This document shows, piece by piece, positions 42,993-53,250 of a stretch of 64,000 bases of DNA. The DNA lies in the NCBI GenBank assembly GCA_021781835.1, contig JAJXWD010000001.1, positions 121,712 to 185,711 on the forward strand, written 5' to 3'. Position numbers and translations under genes: made by a program. Under the pieces are notes generated by a model. It had not been told where the DNA came from and made no database searches. It was given only the letters and a program-made list of their open reading frames with translations. Every line of letters begins with the position of its first letter. The stretch's first letter is position 1. This DNA comes from Pseudomonadota bacterium (lineage in GTDB: Bacteria > Pseudomonadota > Alphaproteobacteria > Acetobacterales > Acetobacteraceae).

Positions 42993-44408
42993 TCACAGCA
43001 CGTTGGGGAAGACGGTCACGAAGCCATACAGCCCGTTACAGACGATCAGCAGCACCATCACGCCGATCGAGAGTGCGTTGCGCAGCGGCGAGTTGACATA
43101 CTCGCCCAGCAACTCCCGGTCGTTCAGCAGCATCAGCAGAAACAACATGGCCGCCGGCATGAACACTGTGGCGATAACCTGAACGGTGAGATTGAGAAAC
43201 CCCACCGGCACGTTGGGCAGCATCAGCACACCGGCCGCGATGGCCGTGCCCAGGATCGCCGGCGCATAGAAAGGCAGCGCCTGCTTCGGTTTCAGATTAA
43301 GAGAGCGCGGCAAATCGAACGCCTCGCCAACGGCCCAGGCGGTACTCGCGGTGATGACGATGGAGGCGATCAATCCGGCTTCAACCAGGCCGAGCGCGAA
43401 GATGATCATCGCGGCCCGGCTCACATGGCTGCCGATGGCGACCAGTACATCGTTATCTCCCAGAGCGCTGGCATTGGGCAGCCCGTGCAGATATTGCGCG
43501 GCCAGGGCTATGATGGCGGCGGCCACCAGCACCATACCAACGACACCCAGCATCAAATCGCGCCGGCTGGCGGAGATGTCTTGCGGCAAAAGCCCTTTAT
43601 CAACCACGCAGGATTGCTGGAAAAAGAGCTGCCAGGGCGCGATGGTGGTGCCGATATTGGCCGAGACGAGGATGAGGAAGGATGCCGAGAGCAACCCGCC
43701 AGGCACCACCCACCCGCTGCCCGCGAAAGTATGGCCGAGCGCCCCCCAATCAGGGTGCGCGCACAAGGCCAGCGGGATGAACACCAGATTGAGCGCCGCC
43801 ACGAACAGCGAGATGCGCTCCCAGCTATGGTATTTCAGAAACAGCAAAATGCCGGTGATGAAGGCGAAGGCCAGCGGAATGGTGATGAGATAGGAAACCC
43901 CAAACACCGCGCTGGCCACGCGGATGCCGATGAACTCAGTCATCAGTGTCAGCACGTTGGCGGCAACAAGGTCGAAGAGCGAGAACGCCCCCCAGAAGGC
44001 GCCATAGCGCTTCCATATCATCTCGGCATGGCCGCGCCGGGTAACGGCGCCGAGGCGGATCGTCATCTCCTGTACCAGATAGGCGATAAAGCCGAGTGGA
44101 ATCAGAAGTGGGATGAACAGGCTGAATCCATAGGTTGCGCCTGTCTGCGCGTAGGTGACGACACCGCCGGCGTCATTGTCACCGAGCATGACGAGCAGGC
44201 CGGGACCGATCAGGGCCAAGCCCAGCGCCAGCCGGTTGGTGAAGGTGCGCGGGGCGGCACGAAGCCGGGAAATACGCAGCCGGTCGCGCAGCCGCGTTTC
44301 CAACCCCTCGGGCACCGAAAGCGACGGGGGAACCAGCGGGAGAACGCGGTGATGCTTGGCCGTATCAACGGCCTCCGGCGCAAATGCGGAACGAGAGGAC
44401 CTGAACAT
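42993..44408 (-). CDS. NRAMP-related metal transporter with GDNDAGG motif
   Basis: A 471-residue protein of about 11 helices in the NRAMP superfamily. Helix 1 reads GPGLLVMLGDNDAGG in place of the DPGN metal-binding motif of MntH/NRAMP, and helix 6 reads ILVSANIGTTIAPWQ in place of the MPHN/MPHV motif. Both metal-site helices are thus altered, so a substrate other than Mn(II) or Fe(II) is likely. The N-terminus has a 60-residue cytoplasmic extension. ATG 44408 is seven bases after GGAGG and overlaps the stop of the 56-residue upstream gene. It is the centre of a three-gene operon with a Shine-Dalgarno-masking leader. Confidence 0.87.
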   Translation of the reverse strand: MFRSSRSAFAPEAVDTAKHHRVLPLVPPSLSVPEGLETRLRDRLRISRLRAAPRTFTNRLALGLALIGPGLLVMLGDNDAGGVVTYAQTGATYGFSLFIPLLIPLGFIAYLVQEMTIRLGAVTRRGHAEMIWKRYGAFWGAFSLFDLVAANVLTLMTEFIGIRVASAVFGVSYLITIPLAFAFITGILLFLKYHSWERISLFVAALNLVFIPLALCAHPDWGALGHTFAGSGWVVPGGLLSASFLILVSANIGTTIAPWQLFFQQSCVVDKGLLPQDISASRRDLMLGVVGMVLVAAAIIALAAQYLHGLPNASALGDNDVLVAIGSHVSRAAMIIFALGLVEAGLIASIVITASTAWAVGEAFDLPRSLNLKPKQALPFYAPAILGTAIAAGVLMLPNVPVGFLNLTVQVIATVFMPAAMLFLLMLLNDRELLGEYVNSPLRNALSIGVMVLLIVCNGLYGFVTVFPNVL

Positions 44409-44578
44409 CACACCGCCTCCTGGTCGTCTTGGACATCGATCAATGTCCAGACCATCGCGAAACGGCCCGTGTCTTCATCCTGGCGCCACGTGGCTGCCAA
44501 GCGGGCGCGCGGCTGCATGGTGGTCTTGTTGAGGCTCGCGGCCGAAGCCGGCTGGACGGCGAATTTGGGGAAGATCAT
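44408..44578 (-). CDS. 56-residue protein at the head of the NRAMP-like operon
   Basis: A small open frame starting at ATG 44578 after AAGGAGGGATCGAC and ending in TGA that overlaps the NRAMP-like start. The product begins MIFPKFAVQPASAASLN, has RARLAATWRQDEDTGRF in the middle and a hydrophobic/acidic end (FAMVWTLIDVQDDQE). The excellent ribosome site, masked by a hairpin, and the tight coupling argue that it is translated. It could be a leader protein that couples the RNA switch to the transporter. No family recognised. Confidence 0.7.
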   Translation of the reverse strand: MIFPKFAVQPASAASLNKTTMQPRARLAATWRQDEDTGRFAMVWTLIDVQDDQEAV

Positions 44579-44583
44579 GTCGA

Positions 44584-44623
44584 TCCCTCCTTCAGGTTTG
44601 GCATGGGGGCAAACCAGGAGGGA
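44584..44623 (-). promoter_or_regulatory. Shine-Dalgarno-sequestering leader hairpin of the NRAMP-like operon
   Basis: In the minus-strand RNA, TCCCTCCT pairs perfectly with AGGAGGGA (the ribosome site of the 56-residue gene), and inside this GGTTTG pairs with CAAACC around a 9-base loop; only TGA is bulged. The stem would hide the ribosome site and must be opened for translation. It does not match a known riboswitch class that I can recognise. Confidence 0.7.
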
Positions 44624-44825
44624 TGTCTTGGGATCAGCCTTGGCGGACCGATCTTTCAGTATATCCTGTCCCGGCGCGGAAACAGACCTGGACGAACGGG
44701 GCAGCGCGTGTCACGCGCCGACTGTCGCTCTCCAAGGTCTGGCTGGTAGATCGCGGGTTCATCTGGTCCTGCTGATAAGGTTGCGGATTGCCCACGCCGA
44801 TGCCGGCCTGTGGGCAGTTGCCAAT

Positions 44826-44843
44826 TATACCCAGGGGGGTATA
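44826..44843. promoter_or_regulatory. CsoR/RcnR-type operator
   Basis: TATACCC-AGGG-GGGTATA is a perfect 7-4-7 palindrome, the classic TACCC/GGGTA layout of the CsoR/RcnR family. It ends 13 bases before the start of the sensor gene, between it and the NRAMP-like operon. Confidence 0.85.
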
Positions 44844-44856
44844 TAGTCAAGCTCCC

Positions 44857-45132
44857 ATGCGCTATGCTGAGAAAGAAAAACGCAAACTCGTCAACCGGCT
44901 GAGCCGGGTGCGCGGACAGATCGAGGCCATGCAGGCGGCTTTGGAAAACGACGCCTCCTGCACCGCTTTGCTGCAGCAGGCCGTGGCCTGCCGCGGTGCC
45001 GTGGACGGCTTTATCGGCACGGTTATTGAGCATCATGTCCGCCAGCATGTCGCGGGAGCGGGAAGCACTGAGGCAGGCCGTGCCACCGCAGCGGAAGAAC
45101 TCATCAAGGTGGTCCACGCCTATCTCACATAG
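44857..45132 (+). CDS. RcnR/CsoR-family metal-sensing repressor
   Basis: A 91-residue all-helical repressor of the DUF156 family. ATG 44857 gives the standard length. The sensor residues are Cys35, His60 and His64, the set used by RcnR for nickel and cobalt; residue 3 is Tyr instead of His and there is an extra Cys45. It lacks the W-X-Y-Z copper set of CsoR. It probably binds the 44826-44843 palindrome and represses itself and perhaps the divergent NRAMP-like operon. FrmR-type (formaldehyde) sensing is less likely because His64 is present, but is not excluded. Confidence 0.9.
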   Translation: MRYAEKEKRKLVNRLSRVRGQIEAMQAALENDASCTALLQQAVACRGAVDGFIGTVIEHHVRQHVAGAGSTEAGRATAAEELIKVVHAYLT

Positions 45133-45251
45133 GCCCGGAGGCACGGGCACGAAGCTTTTTATACTCTACCCCAAAGCTGGCGCTTGAAATCCGAGGCGCG
45201 AAGGAGCGGCGTCGCTTGACAGCCGCCAAGCCGTGATGCTTCGATCGCCCA

Positions 45252-47305
<2,054 letters not shown>

Positions 47306-47346
47306 CCTGCAACCTCGTTAACTTGCCCAAGCATCATGGATAAAAA

Positions 47347-47380
47347 TCATGCGGCTAACCTAAAAAAATTAGCCGCATGA
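47347..47380. terminator. Bidirectional terminator between thiC and oprB
   Basis: A perfect 12-bp stem, TCATGCGGCTAA (47347-47358) with 47369-47380, and a 10-base A-rich loop, in the 94-base gap between convergent genes. On the plus strand it is followed by AAAGTTTT. Confidence 0.65.
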
Positions 47381-47399
47381 AAAGTTTTACAGAAAACCG

Positions 47400-48653
47400 T
47401 TAAAATGTCAGCTTGGTCTCGAGACCAAACACCCAGGCATTCTTGATGTGTTTGTACGAGAACGTACCTGGATCCATGACATATTGTACGTTTGGATGGA
47501 CGAGCAACCATGGCGTTGCTTGGATGCCATATCCAGCTTCCAAAATGCCTTCACCAGTCGACAAATCAGTCAACCCGGCCGCTTCTTCTCGATCAAGTTT
47601 ACGCTGATTCACAACCGCTCGTACATAACCGATATTGGCATAATCCGCCGGACGTGATGCGAACGGCCCAAGCGCGATCAAGGCGCCAAGCCAAGTTCCT
47701 TGAAACACGGAAGTCTGAGGATCAGAGTAAGAAACCTGCCCGAATGCGATCAACCCTCGCTTTGAGGTACCATCAAAGCTCATGATCATTTGATCAACCA
47801 AGGCATAGAAACCATAACGCCCATGGTCGATCTCATGACTATTGGTTACATCCGCGGCATTTGATGTATCCCAATACGCACCCACCTTATAATGCCCGGG
47901 CAACCCTCCCAGCGATGGCGTGTAGCCAAACTCAACCGGAAATACGGCCCCCGTTCCTCCAGAGGTGCTAACCTTCAATCCATTACCCGTATCGGTATAA
48001 GTCGGGTTCGCTTCGTATACGCCAGTTTCAACATAAATATCCTTGGCAGGCATCAGTTTCACACGTCCGCCCCAACGCGCTTGAGGGTTATCCGCCCACC
48101 CCGATGTGCTGGCCGGCAGATTTTGGGGGTGCGCGCAGAAACCGACATTTTCAAAATCACATCCGAGCGGGGTTGACGCAAAATCATTCCCCATCGGGTA
48201 GAAACCGATTTTGGCATCCACGAAATTTCCCGGAAAAATCTGCTCATAGGAAAGCTCCGTCAAGCGCAGCGTCTCCCCGGCACCATACGCCTCCTGCACG
48301 CTCAGCTTGTTGCCAACATAATCGGCCGTCGTCGAGCGACCAACGCGCTGGTTGAAGCCAATCGTAATCGTTCCTCCCGGCAGCGCAAAAAGTTTATCCG
48401 TATCAAGCTTGGCATTGCCATAGAATTGCGAGGCCATACCATAACCTGTCCGCACACCACCGGCCGCCGCATCAGCAAAATCACCAACATATCCGCCATT
48501 AAAGGTGATACCGGCATTTTCCAACCTGAGACGACCACCGCCCCAATTCCCTGTCATGGTTTTTTGATTCAACCAGCCCTGCGCGGTTTGCGCATGCGCG
48601 GCGCTTGCCAGCGCCAAAGCAATGCCGCTCACGATATAACACATCTTCTTCAT
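47400..48653 (-). CDS. oprB: OprB-family carbohydrate/acid porin
   Basis: A 417-residue outer-membrane protein with a signal peptide (IVSGIALALASAAHAQ). It starts with the OprB hallmark WLNQKTMTGNWGGGRLRLENAGI and ends in an aromatic strand with a final Phe (FGLETKLTF). ATG 48653 follows AAGGAAGA. OprB porins let sugars or sugar acids through the outer membrane. It is the last gene on this strand after the tartrate dehydratase and symporter, probably in the same regulon. Confidence 0.9.
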   Translation of the reverse strand: MKKMCYIVSGIALALASAAHAQTAQGWLNQKTMTGNWGGGRLRLENAGITFNGGYVGDFADAAAGGVRTGYGMASQFYGNAKLDTDKLFALPGGTITIGFNQRVGRSTTADYVGNKLSVQEAYGAGETLRLTELSYEQIFPGNFVDAKIGFYPMGNDFASTPLGCDFENVGFCAHPQNLPASTSGWADNPQARWGGRVKLMPAKDIYVETGVYEANPTYTDTGNGLKVSTSGGTGAVFPVEFGYTPSLGGLPGHYKVGAYWDTSNAADVTNSHEIDHGRYGFYALVDQMIMSFDGTSKRGLIAFGQVSYSDPQTSVFQGTWLGALIALGPFASRPADYANIGYVRAVVNQRKLDREEAAGLTDLSTGEGILEAGYGIQATPWLLVHPNVQYVMDPGTFSYKHIKNAWVFGLETKLTF

Positions 48654-48889
48654 AGACGTATCTTCCTTGTTTTGTTGAATTTTTAGACAGATTTCATCCA
48701 ACCAGGCACTCCCCAGCGCCTGGATAAAATCATCAATCAGCCGTGTATTTGGTGCCATCCAACCCGCAGGGCTTACGCTCAAAAAGCAAATTTCTTCAAT
48801 GAGAGGCAAACCTGCCCGGGCGGCCAAGATTAAAACGCTTTACCATTTTCGGGTTTTTATTTCGATGTTTGTGATAACCAACCTGCTAC
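48654..48889. other. Intergenic region upstream of oprB
   Basis: 236 bases, likely the promoter and leader of oprB. No reading frame, repeat or hairpin worth naming was seen. Confidence 0.4.
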
Positions 48890-50287
48890 TTACTCAACGC
48901 TCACCGTTTGCCTCTTGCCGTTCAAGCACACGAGCTTTTCACCCAGAATGACAATAGCCGGTGTAATCAGTGCGATGTACATATTGTCGATCCCGTAAGG
49001 GTTTCCAGCAAGATACCAAATAGTGGTCGTAACGGCCGCCCCCAGAAGTCCCAATGTTGCGCCACGATTGCTGTTGAAAAACGGCAGGTAGAAACCAATC
49101 AACGCAATAACCGCTATGGACAGCCGCAACGCACGCGTAAAAAACGACAATTTAAGCAAACCGGGCGCAAAGAACACGAAAATCAAGGGCGCAAATCCGA
49201 CGAAGAAAGACAAAATGCGGGCGACCTTGAATTCCTGCTCCGGAGACGGAGAAAAATACGGTTTGTAGAAATCTCTCACGATCAAAGAGGAGATGGCCAA
49301 TGCCACAGTGCTCACCCCCACAAAGATGGACGCCGTGAGCGCGACGGACACAAAGGCGGCCAGAGGCACATTCATGCTGCGCATAAAAATCGGCAGAGCA
49401 AACAGGCCGTTCATGTTGGGGTAGAGAAATTTGGCCGCTATCCCGATCAAGGGTACCGCAATGCCAATGGGAACACATAAGACAGCCGCGACATAAGAGG
49501 AACGTCGAGCGGCTTTAGGGCTGCCTGTCGCAGACACCGCCTGAATGATATATTGCGTTGAAAAAATGGCGCCGATATTGCCAATGAAATAGGCCAGAAT
49601 GGTCGAGACATGAACATGACCATTCCAGGAGAAATAGAATTTTGGCATGGCCGTCATCATAGGTGCAATGCCATGTGTTAAAACAAGCGCTACCGCCAAC
49701 ACCACACCAATACCAAGATATTGGACAATTGCATGGATCATGGAAACATAGGCCACGCTCTTGAAGCCGCCGATTGCAAAATAAAACGTGCTGACAATAG
49801 CGATGACGAAAGCCGCTTGGGGAACACTGATCTTAAGAATGGTTGCCAAAGATGCCGCGCCGCTAAGATAATTACCGACATTCACCAAGAGAAGTGCATA
49901 GATCATGATCAACGACACAACCATCATGGTGGATCGGCCATATTTCTGGGCAATGATGCTGGAGATTGTATACTCACCAGAATTATAGATACGCCGGGCC
50001 ATTACAAACCCGAAGAGCAAAAAACCAACCCCCGCGCTCAACAACGCCCACGCCTCTCCCATCCCCGCCTTGAAAGCCGCCTGGGATACGCCGATCGTTG
50101 ATTTCGCGCCTATGAATTCCGTCATCATCAATATGCCGACGACAAAAGCAGGCATGGTATGCCCACCAACCATAAACTCTTCTGAGTTTCTGCTTTTAAG
50201 CTTGATCGTCAACAAAGAGGTCAACGCAATATAGGCGATAATCGTGGTAATTATTATTCCTGTTGTCAGGAAACTAAAGGTTTGCAT
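48890..50287 (-). CDS. Sodium:solute symporter (SSS family)
   Basis: A 465-residue inner-membrane protein with about 13 helices. SSS features: FMVGGHTMPAFVVGILMMTEFIG at the start, and the RIYNSGEYTISSIIAQKYG segment. It is coded between the OprB porin and the D-tartrate dehydratase, so it is a good candidate for uptake of the dehydratase substrate. It has lower GC than the genes outside this operon. Confidence 0.88.
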   Translation of the reverse strand: MQTFSFLTTGIIITTIIAYIALTSLLTIKLKSRNSEEFMVGGHTMPAFVVGILMMTEFIGAKSTIGVSQAAFKAGMGEAWALLSAGVGFLLFGFVMARRIYNSGEYTISSIIAQKYGRSTMMVVSLIMIYALLLVNVGNYLSGAASLATILKISVPQAAFVIAIVSTFYFAIGGFKSVAYVSMIHAIVQYLGIGVVLAVALVLTHGIAPMMTAMPKFYFSWNGHVHVSTILAYFIGNIGAIFSTQYIIQAVSATGSPKAARRSSYVAAVLCVPIGIAVPLIGIAAKFLYPNMNGLFALPIFMRSMNVPLAAFVSVALTASIFVGVSTVALAISSLIVRDFYKPYFSPSPEQEFKVARILSFFVGFAPLIFVFFAPGLLKLSFFTRALRLSIAVIALIGFYLPFFNSNRGATLGLLGAAVTTTIWYLAGNPYGIDNMYIALITPAIVILGEKLVCLNGKRQTVSVE

Positions 50288-50314
50288 ATTTTTCCTCCCA
50301 AACCATTAATTAAC

Positions 50315-50337
50315 GGAGGCCGAACCGCTCGGCCTCC
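50315..50337. terminator. Hairpin between tarD and the symporter gene
   Basis: GGAGGCCGA (50315-50323) pairs with TCGGCCTCC (50329-50337) around ACCGC. It lies 8 bases after the tarD stop and before the symporter start. It may be an attenuator or mRNA-stabilising stem inside the operon, as no T-run follows on the minus strand. Confidence 0.55.
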
Positions 50338-50345
50338 TGGTTTTG

Positions 50346-51509
50346 TTATCGGGCCAGGTTCTGCATTTCGGCGTAAAGATCTGCCTTCCCCTCAAAACCG
50401 ATACCCGGCAGATCGGGCATAACAATATGTCCATTTTCGACGCGCACGCCGTCTGGAAAACCGCCATATGGCTGGAACAAATCAGGATAGCTTTCATTGC
50501 CGCCCAGGCCCAAGCCGGCCGCAATGTTCAACGACATTTGATGGCCGCCATGAGGTATGCAACGATTTGCCGACCAGCCTAAGGATTTCAAAACCTCGAG
50601 CGTGCGCTCATATTCAACCAACCCGTATGAAAGTGCACAGTCAAATTGCAGCCAGTCACGGTCTGCTCTCATGCCGCCATAGCGCAGCAAATTCCGTGCA
50701 TCCTGATGGCTGAAAATATTTTCACCCGTCGCCATGGGATTTTGATAAAACTCACCGAGCGCTGCTTGCAGCTGGAAATCAAGCGGGTCCCCGGCTTCTT
50801 CGTACCAAAACAACGGATAGTCGCGAAGCATGAGCGCGTAGTCAATCGCGGTTTTCAGATCAAACCGTCCGTTGGCATCAACGGCAAGGCGCGCCTTGCC
50901 ATCAATTTCCTTCAGAACGGCTTCAATTCGACCACGATCTTCATCAATCGGCGCCCCGCCAATTTTCATTTTGACAACATTATACCCTCGATCGATATAG
51001 GAGCGCATCTCAGTGCACAGCGCGCTGTTGTCTTTTCCGGGATAATAATATCCACCGGCCGCGTATACGAATACACGCGGATTTGCTTCAACGCCATGGC
51101 GCTCCGCGAGCAGACGAAACAATGGCTTGTTGGCGATTTTGGCAACCGCGTCCCAGATGGCCATATCAATGGTGCCTACCGCCACCGAACGCTCACCATG
51201 CCCACCAGGCTTTTCATTGGTCATCATGGTTTTCCAGATGCGGTGGGGGTCAAGATTATCCCCTGCATCATTCAGCAAGCTCGCCGGATCAGCCTCGAGA
51301 ATACGATCGGCAAAACGCTCACGGATCAACCCCCCCTGCCCATAACGGCCATTGGAGTTGAACCCATACCCAACCACACGACGCCCATCGCGAACGACGT
51401 CGGTAACAACAGCCACAAGGCTGCTGGTCATTTTTGAAAAATCAATGTATGCATTACGAATTGGCGAAGCTATGGGCTTCGTCACCTCACGAATTTCCAG
51501 AATACGCAT
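50346..51509 (-). CDS. tarD: D(-)-tartrate dehydratase
   Basis: A 387-residue enolase-superfamily acid-sugar dehydratase. From memory it is closely similar to the characterised Bradyrhizobium D-tartrate dehydratase. The KxK general base is Lys180/Lys182, the magnesium ligands are Asp211 (VDANGR), Glu237 (WYEE) and Glu263 (TGEN), and the acid is His320 (CIPHGGH); all are two residues earlier than in the known enzyme (Lys184, Asp213, Glu239, Glu265, His322). It would convert D-tartrate to oxaloacetate. The operon also has an SDR and a DapA-like protein. Confidence 0.9.
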   Translation of the reverse strand: MRILEIREVTKPIASPIRNAYIDFSKMTSSLVAVVTDVVRDGRRVVGYGFNSNGRYGQGGLIRERFADRILEADPASLLNDAGDNLDPHRIWKTMMTNEKPGGHGERSVAVGTIDMAIWDAVAKIANKPLFRLLAERHGVEANPRVFVYAAGGYYYPGKDNSALCTEMRSYIDRGYNVVKMKIGGAPIDEDRGRIEAVLKEIDGKARLAVDANGRFDLKTAIDYALMLRDYPLFWYEEAGDPLDFQLQAALGEFYQNPMATGENIFSHQDARNLLRYGGMRADRDWLQFDCALSYGLVEYERTLEVLKSLGWSANRCIPHGGHQMSLNIAAGLGLGGNESYPDLFQPYGGFPDGVRVENGHIVMPDLPGIGFEGKADLYAEMQNLAR

Positions 51510-51558
51510 GAAACTGCTTTTCCTATCAGTTTACGTTAATTACGATGGTTTTTTGGGC

Positions 51559-52278
51559 TCACAGTGAGCCTCCACCACAGATGATGATTTGCTGTCCCGT
51601 AATCGCGCCGGCTTCAGGCCCCAGCAGAAAGGCCGTTAAAGCCGCGATTTCAGATGGTTCGATGAAGCGGCCGATCGGCGGAAGTTTTGGTGCGGTTCCG
51701 GCTCTTGCTGGATCGTTCAGCATGGGTGTCGCCGTGGCACCGGGGGCAACGATATTTACCGTCACACCGCGCGGTGCCAACTCCGCGGCCCAAGATCGCA
51801 CCATTCCTGTTAGTGCCGCCTTTGTTGCCGCGTACTGGCTTCTTCCCGCCGCACCTGCCGCGGTACGGCTGCCAATTACCACCATGCGGCCACCAGATTT
51901 CATGCCTGGCAATATGGCATTGGCGATGATTTCAGCCGTACCGACATGCACACGCCACATCGCCAAGCCATCTTCCAGATCAAGCGCACCTAAAGGCGCC
52001 GTGCGCATGAAACCTGCCGCATGCACCACGGCATCAACAGCTTTGAACTGACCAAGCAACTCTCTCAACAGGTCATGATTTGTCAGATCTATTGAGATTG
52101 CCTTAAACGATTCAAAAGGCATATGAACATCAATCCGGTCAAGGCCGGTTACTGCCCACCCCTCTGCAAGCAGGCGCGCCGCAATGGATTTGCCAATGCC
52201 AGAGGCAACTCCCGTAACCAATGCATGCCTAACAATCAATGGCTGGTTAGCATCTTGGTCTTGCATCATGGTCAACAT
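51559..52278 (-). CDS. Short-chain dehydrogenase/reductase
   Basis: A 239-residue classical SDR. The cofactor loop is TGVASGIG, the catalytic motif is SQYAATK (Tyr-x3-Lys) with a preceding serine in VIGSRTAAG. ATG 52278 is the longest start; ATG 52269 and ATG 52266 are nearer the optimal spacing after GAGG. It oxidises or reduces a hydroxy acid or ketone in the tartrate-type operon. Substrate unknown. Confidence 0.9.
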   Translation of the reverse strand: MLTMMQDQDANQPLIVRHALVTGVASGIGKSIAARLLAEGWAVTGLDRIDVHMPFESFKAISIDLTNHDLLRELLGQFKAVDAVVHAAGFMRTAPLGALDLEDGLAMWRVHVGTAEIIANAILPGMKSGGRMVVIGSRTAAGAAGRSQYAATKAALTGMVRSWAAELAPRGVTVNIVAPGATATPMLNDPARAGTAPKLPPIGRFIEPSEIAALTAFLLGPEAGAITGQQIIICGGGSL

Positions 52279-52307
52279 AACCTCGCAGATGTGACAGTCT
52301 CAGGCGC

Positions 52308-53240
52308 TTACGCCTTAAGCAGATTTGCGTGCTGCAATGCTGTACGAATTGCCTGCAATTCAACTTCGTTCGGCGCATGCGTCGGCGGGCGCACCAAGCC
52401 ATCCTTGATGATACCCGCGAGTTCCATTGCCGCCTTCATGCGGCCATGCGCCTCGCCCGTGGGTTCACCATCTCCGTAAACGGCATCCTTGAGCGGCGTG
52501 ATCAGATCTTGAACGCGCATGGCCTCCGTAAGATCACCAGCCTTTACGGCCGTCAGCAACTGATGGATCAAACCAGGAACGAGAGACGCAAACCCAACCA
52601 ATGCGCCGTCGATACCCTGGACCATTGACGCAAGCAGATACTCATCGTGACAGGTGAGAAGCGCCTTCGTCGGATTGCTCGCTCTGATCTCTTTAATGTC
52701 GCGGGCATATTTATTCATTTCCCGCTCCCCCATCTTGAACGCGGCGACATGCGGAAGCGCCGCAAGCTGCGCCAGCAATCCCGATGAGTAAGAACCGCGC
52801 GTCCAGGCCGGATAGATATGAACAATTAACGGAAGTCCCGTTGCTTCGCCGATTGCATTAAAATAATCAATGCAATGATCAGGCTTAAACCCAAAACGGA
52901 GCCAATGATGCGGAGGCATGATATCCAGCCCTGACGCTCCCGCATCTTGTGCCCATTTCGCCTGCTCGACGGCGTCACGAATCCCTTCGCAGACGATCGA
53001 TGAAATAACCGGGCATTGATCCTTGACGGCCTCAACGGTGATGCGTGTCACATCGGCACGCTCGCGCGGCGTCAATGAAAACACCTCACCAGTATGACCA
53101 TTCGTCATAAGCGCCGTGATACCTGGTTGCCCCGCCAACCAACGCGCAAAGCGCCCAAGCTCGACCGCGTCGATCTCGTGATTTTTTTGAAATGGCACGG
53201 CAATCGCCGGGATGATGCCGTGGAAATCAATATGCGACAT
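52308..53240 (-). CDS. DapA/NAL-family aldolase or dehydratase
   Basis: A 310-residue TIM-barrel protein of the dihydrodipicolinate synthase/N-acetylneuraminate lyase superfamily. The loop TNGHTGEVFSLT corresponds to the GTTGE motif, the Schiff-base lysine is in VAAFKMGERE and the tyrosine in VHIYPAWTRG. The family cleaves or dehydrates 2-keto acids via pyruvate Schiff bases. It may act on a keto-acid product of the operon, but D-tartrate dehydratase alone gives oxaloacetate, so its need here is unexplained. Confidence 0.9.
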   Translation of the reverse strand: MSHIDFHGIIPAIAVPFQKNHEIDAVELGRFARWLAGQPGITALMTNGHTGEVFSLTPRERADVTRITVEAVKDQCPVISSIVCEGIRDAVEQAKWAQDAGASGLDIMPPHHWLRFGFKPDHCIDYFNAIGEATGLPLIVHIYPAWTRGSYSSGLLAQLAALPHVAAFKMGEREMNKYARDIKEIRASNPTKALLTCHDEYLLASMVQGIDGALVGFASLVPGLIHQLLTAVKAGDLTEAMRVQDLITPLKDAVYGDGEPTGEAHGRMKAAMELAGIIKDGLVRPPTHAPNEVELQAIRTALQHANLLKA

Positions 53241-53250
53241 TTAAGACTCC

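Noticed and set aside
42909..44846. 645-codon plus-strand open frame opposite the NRAMP-like gene
   Set aside because: The product is low-complexity His/Gln/Arg/Asp-rich with no fold signature. It is the complementary-strand shadow of a GC-rich membrane-protein gene.
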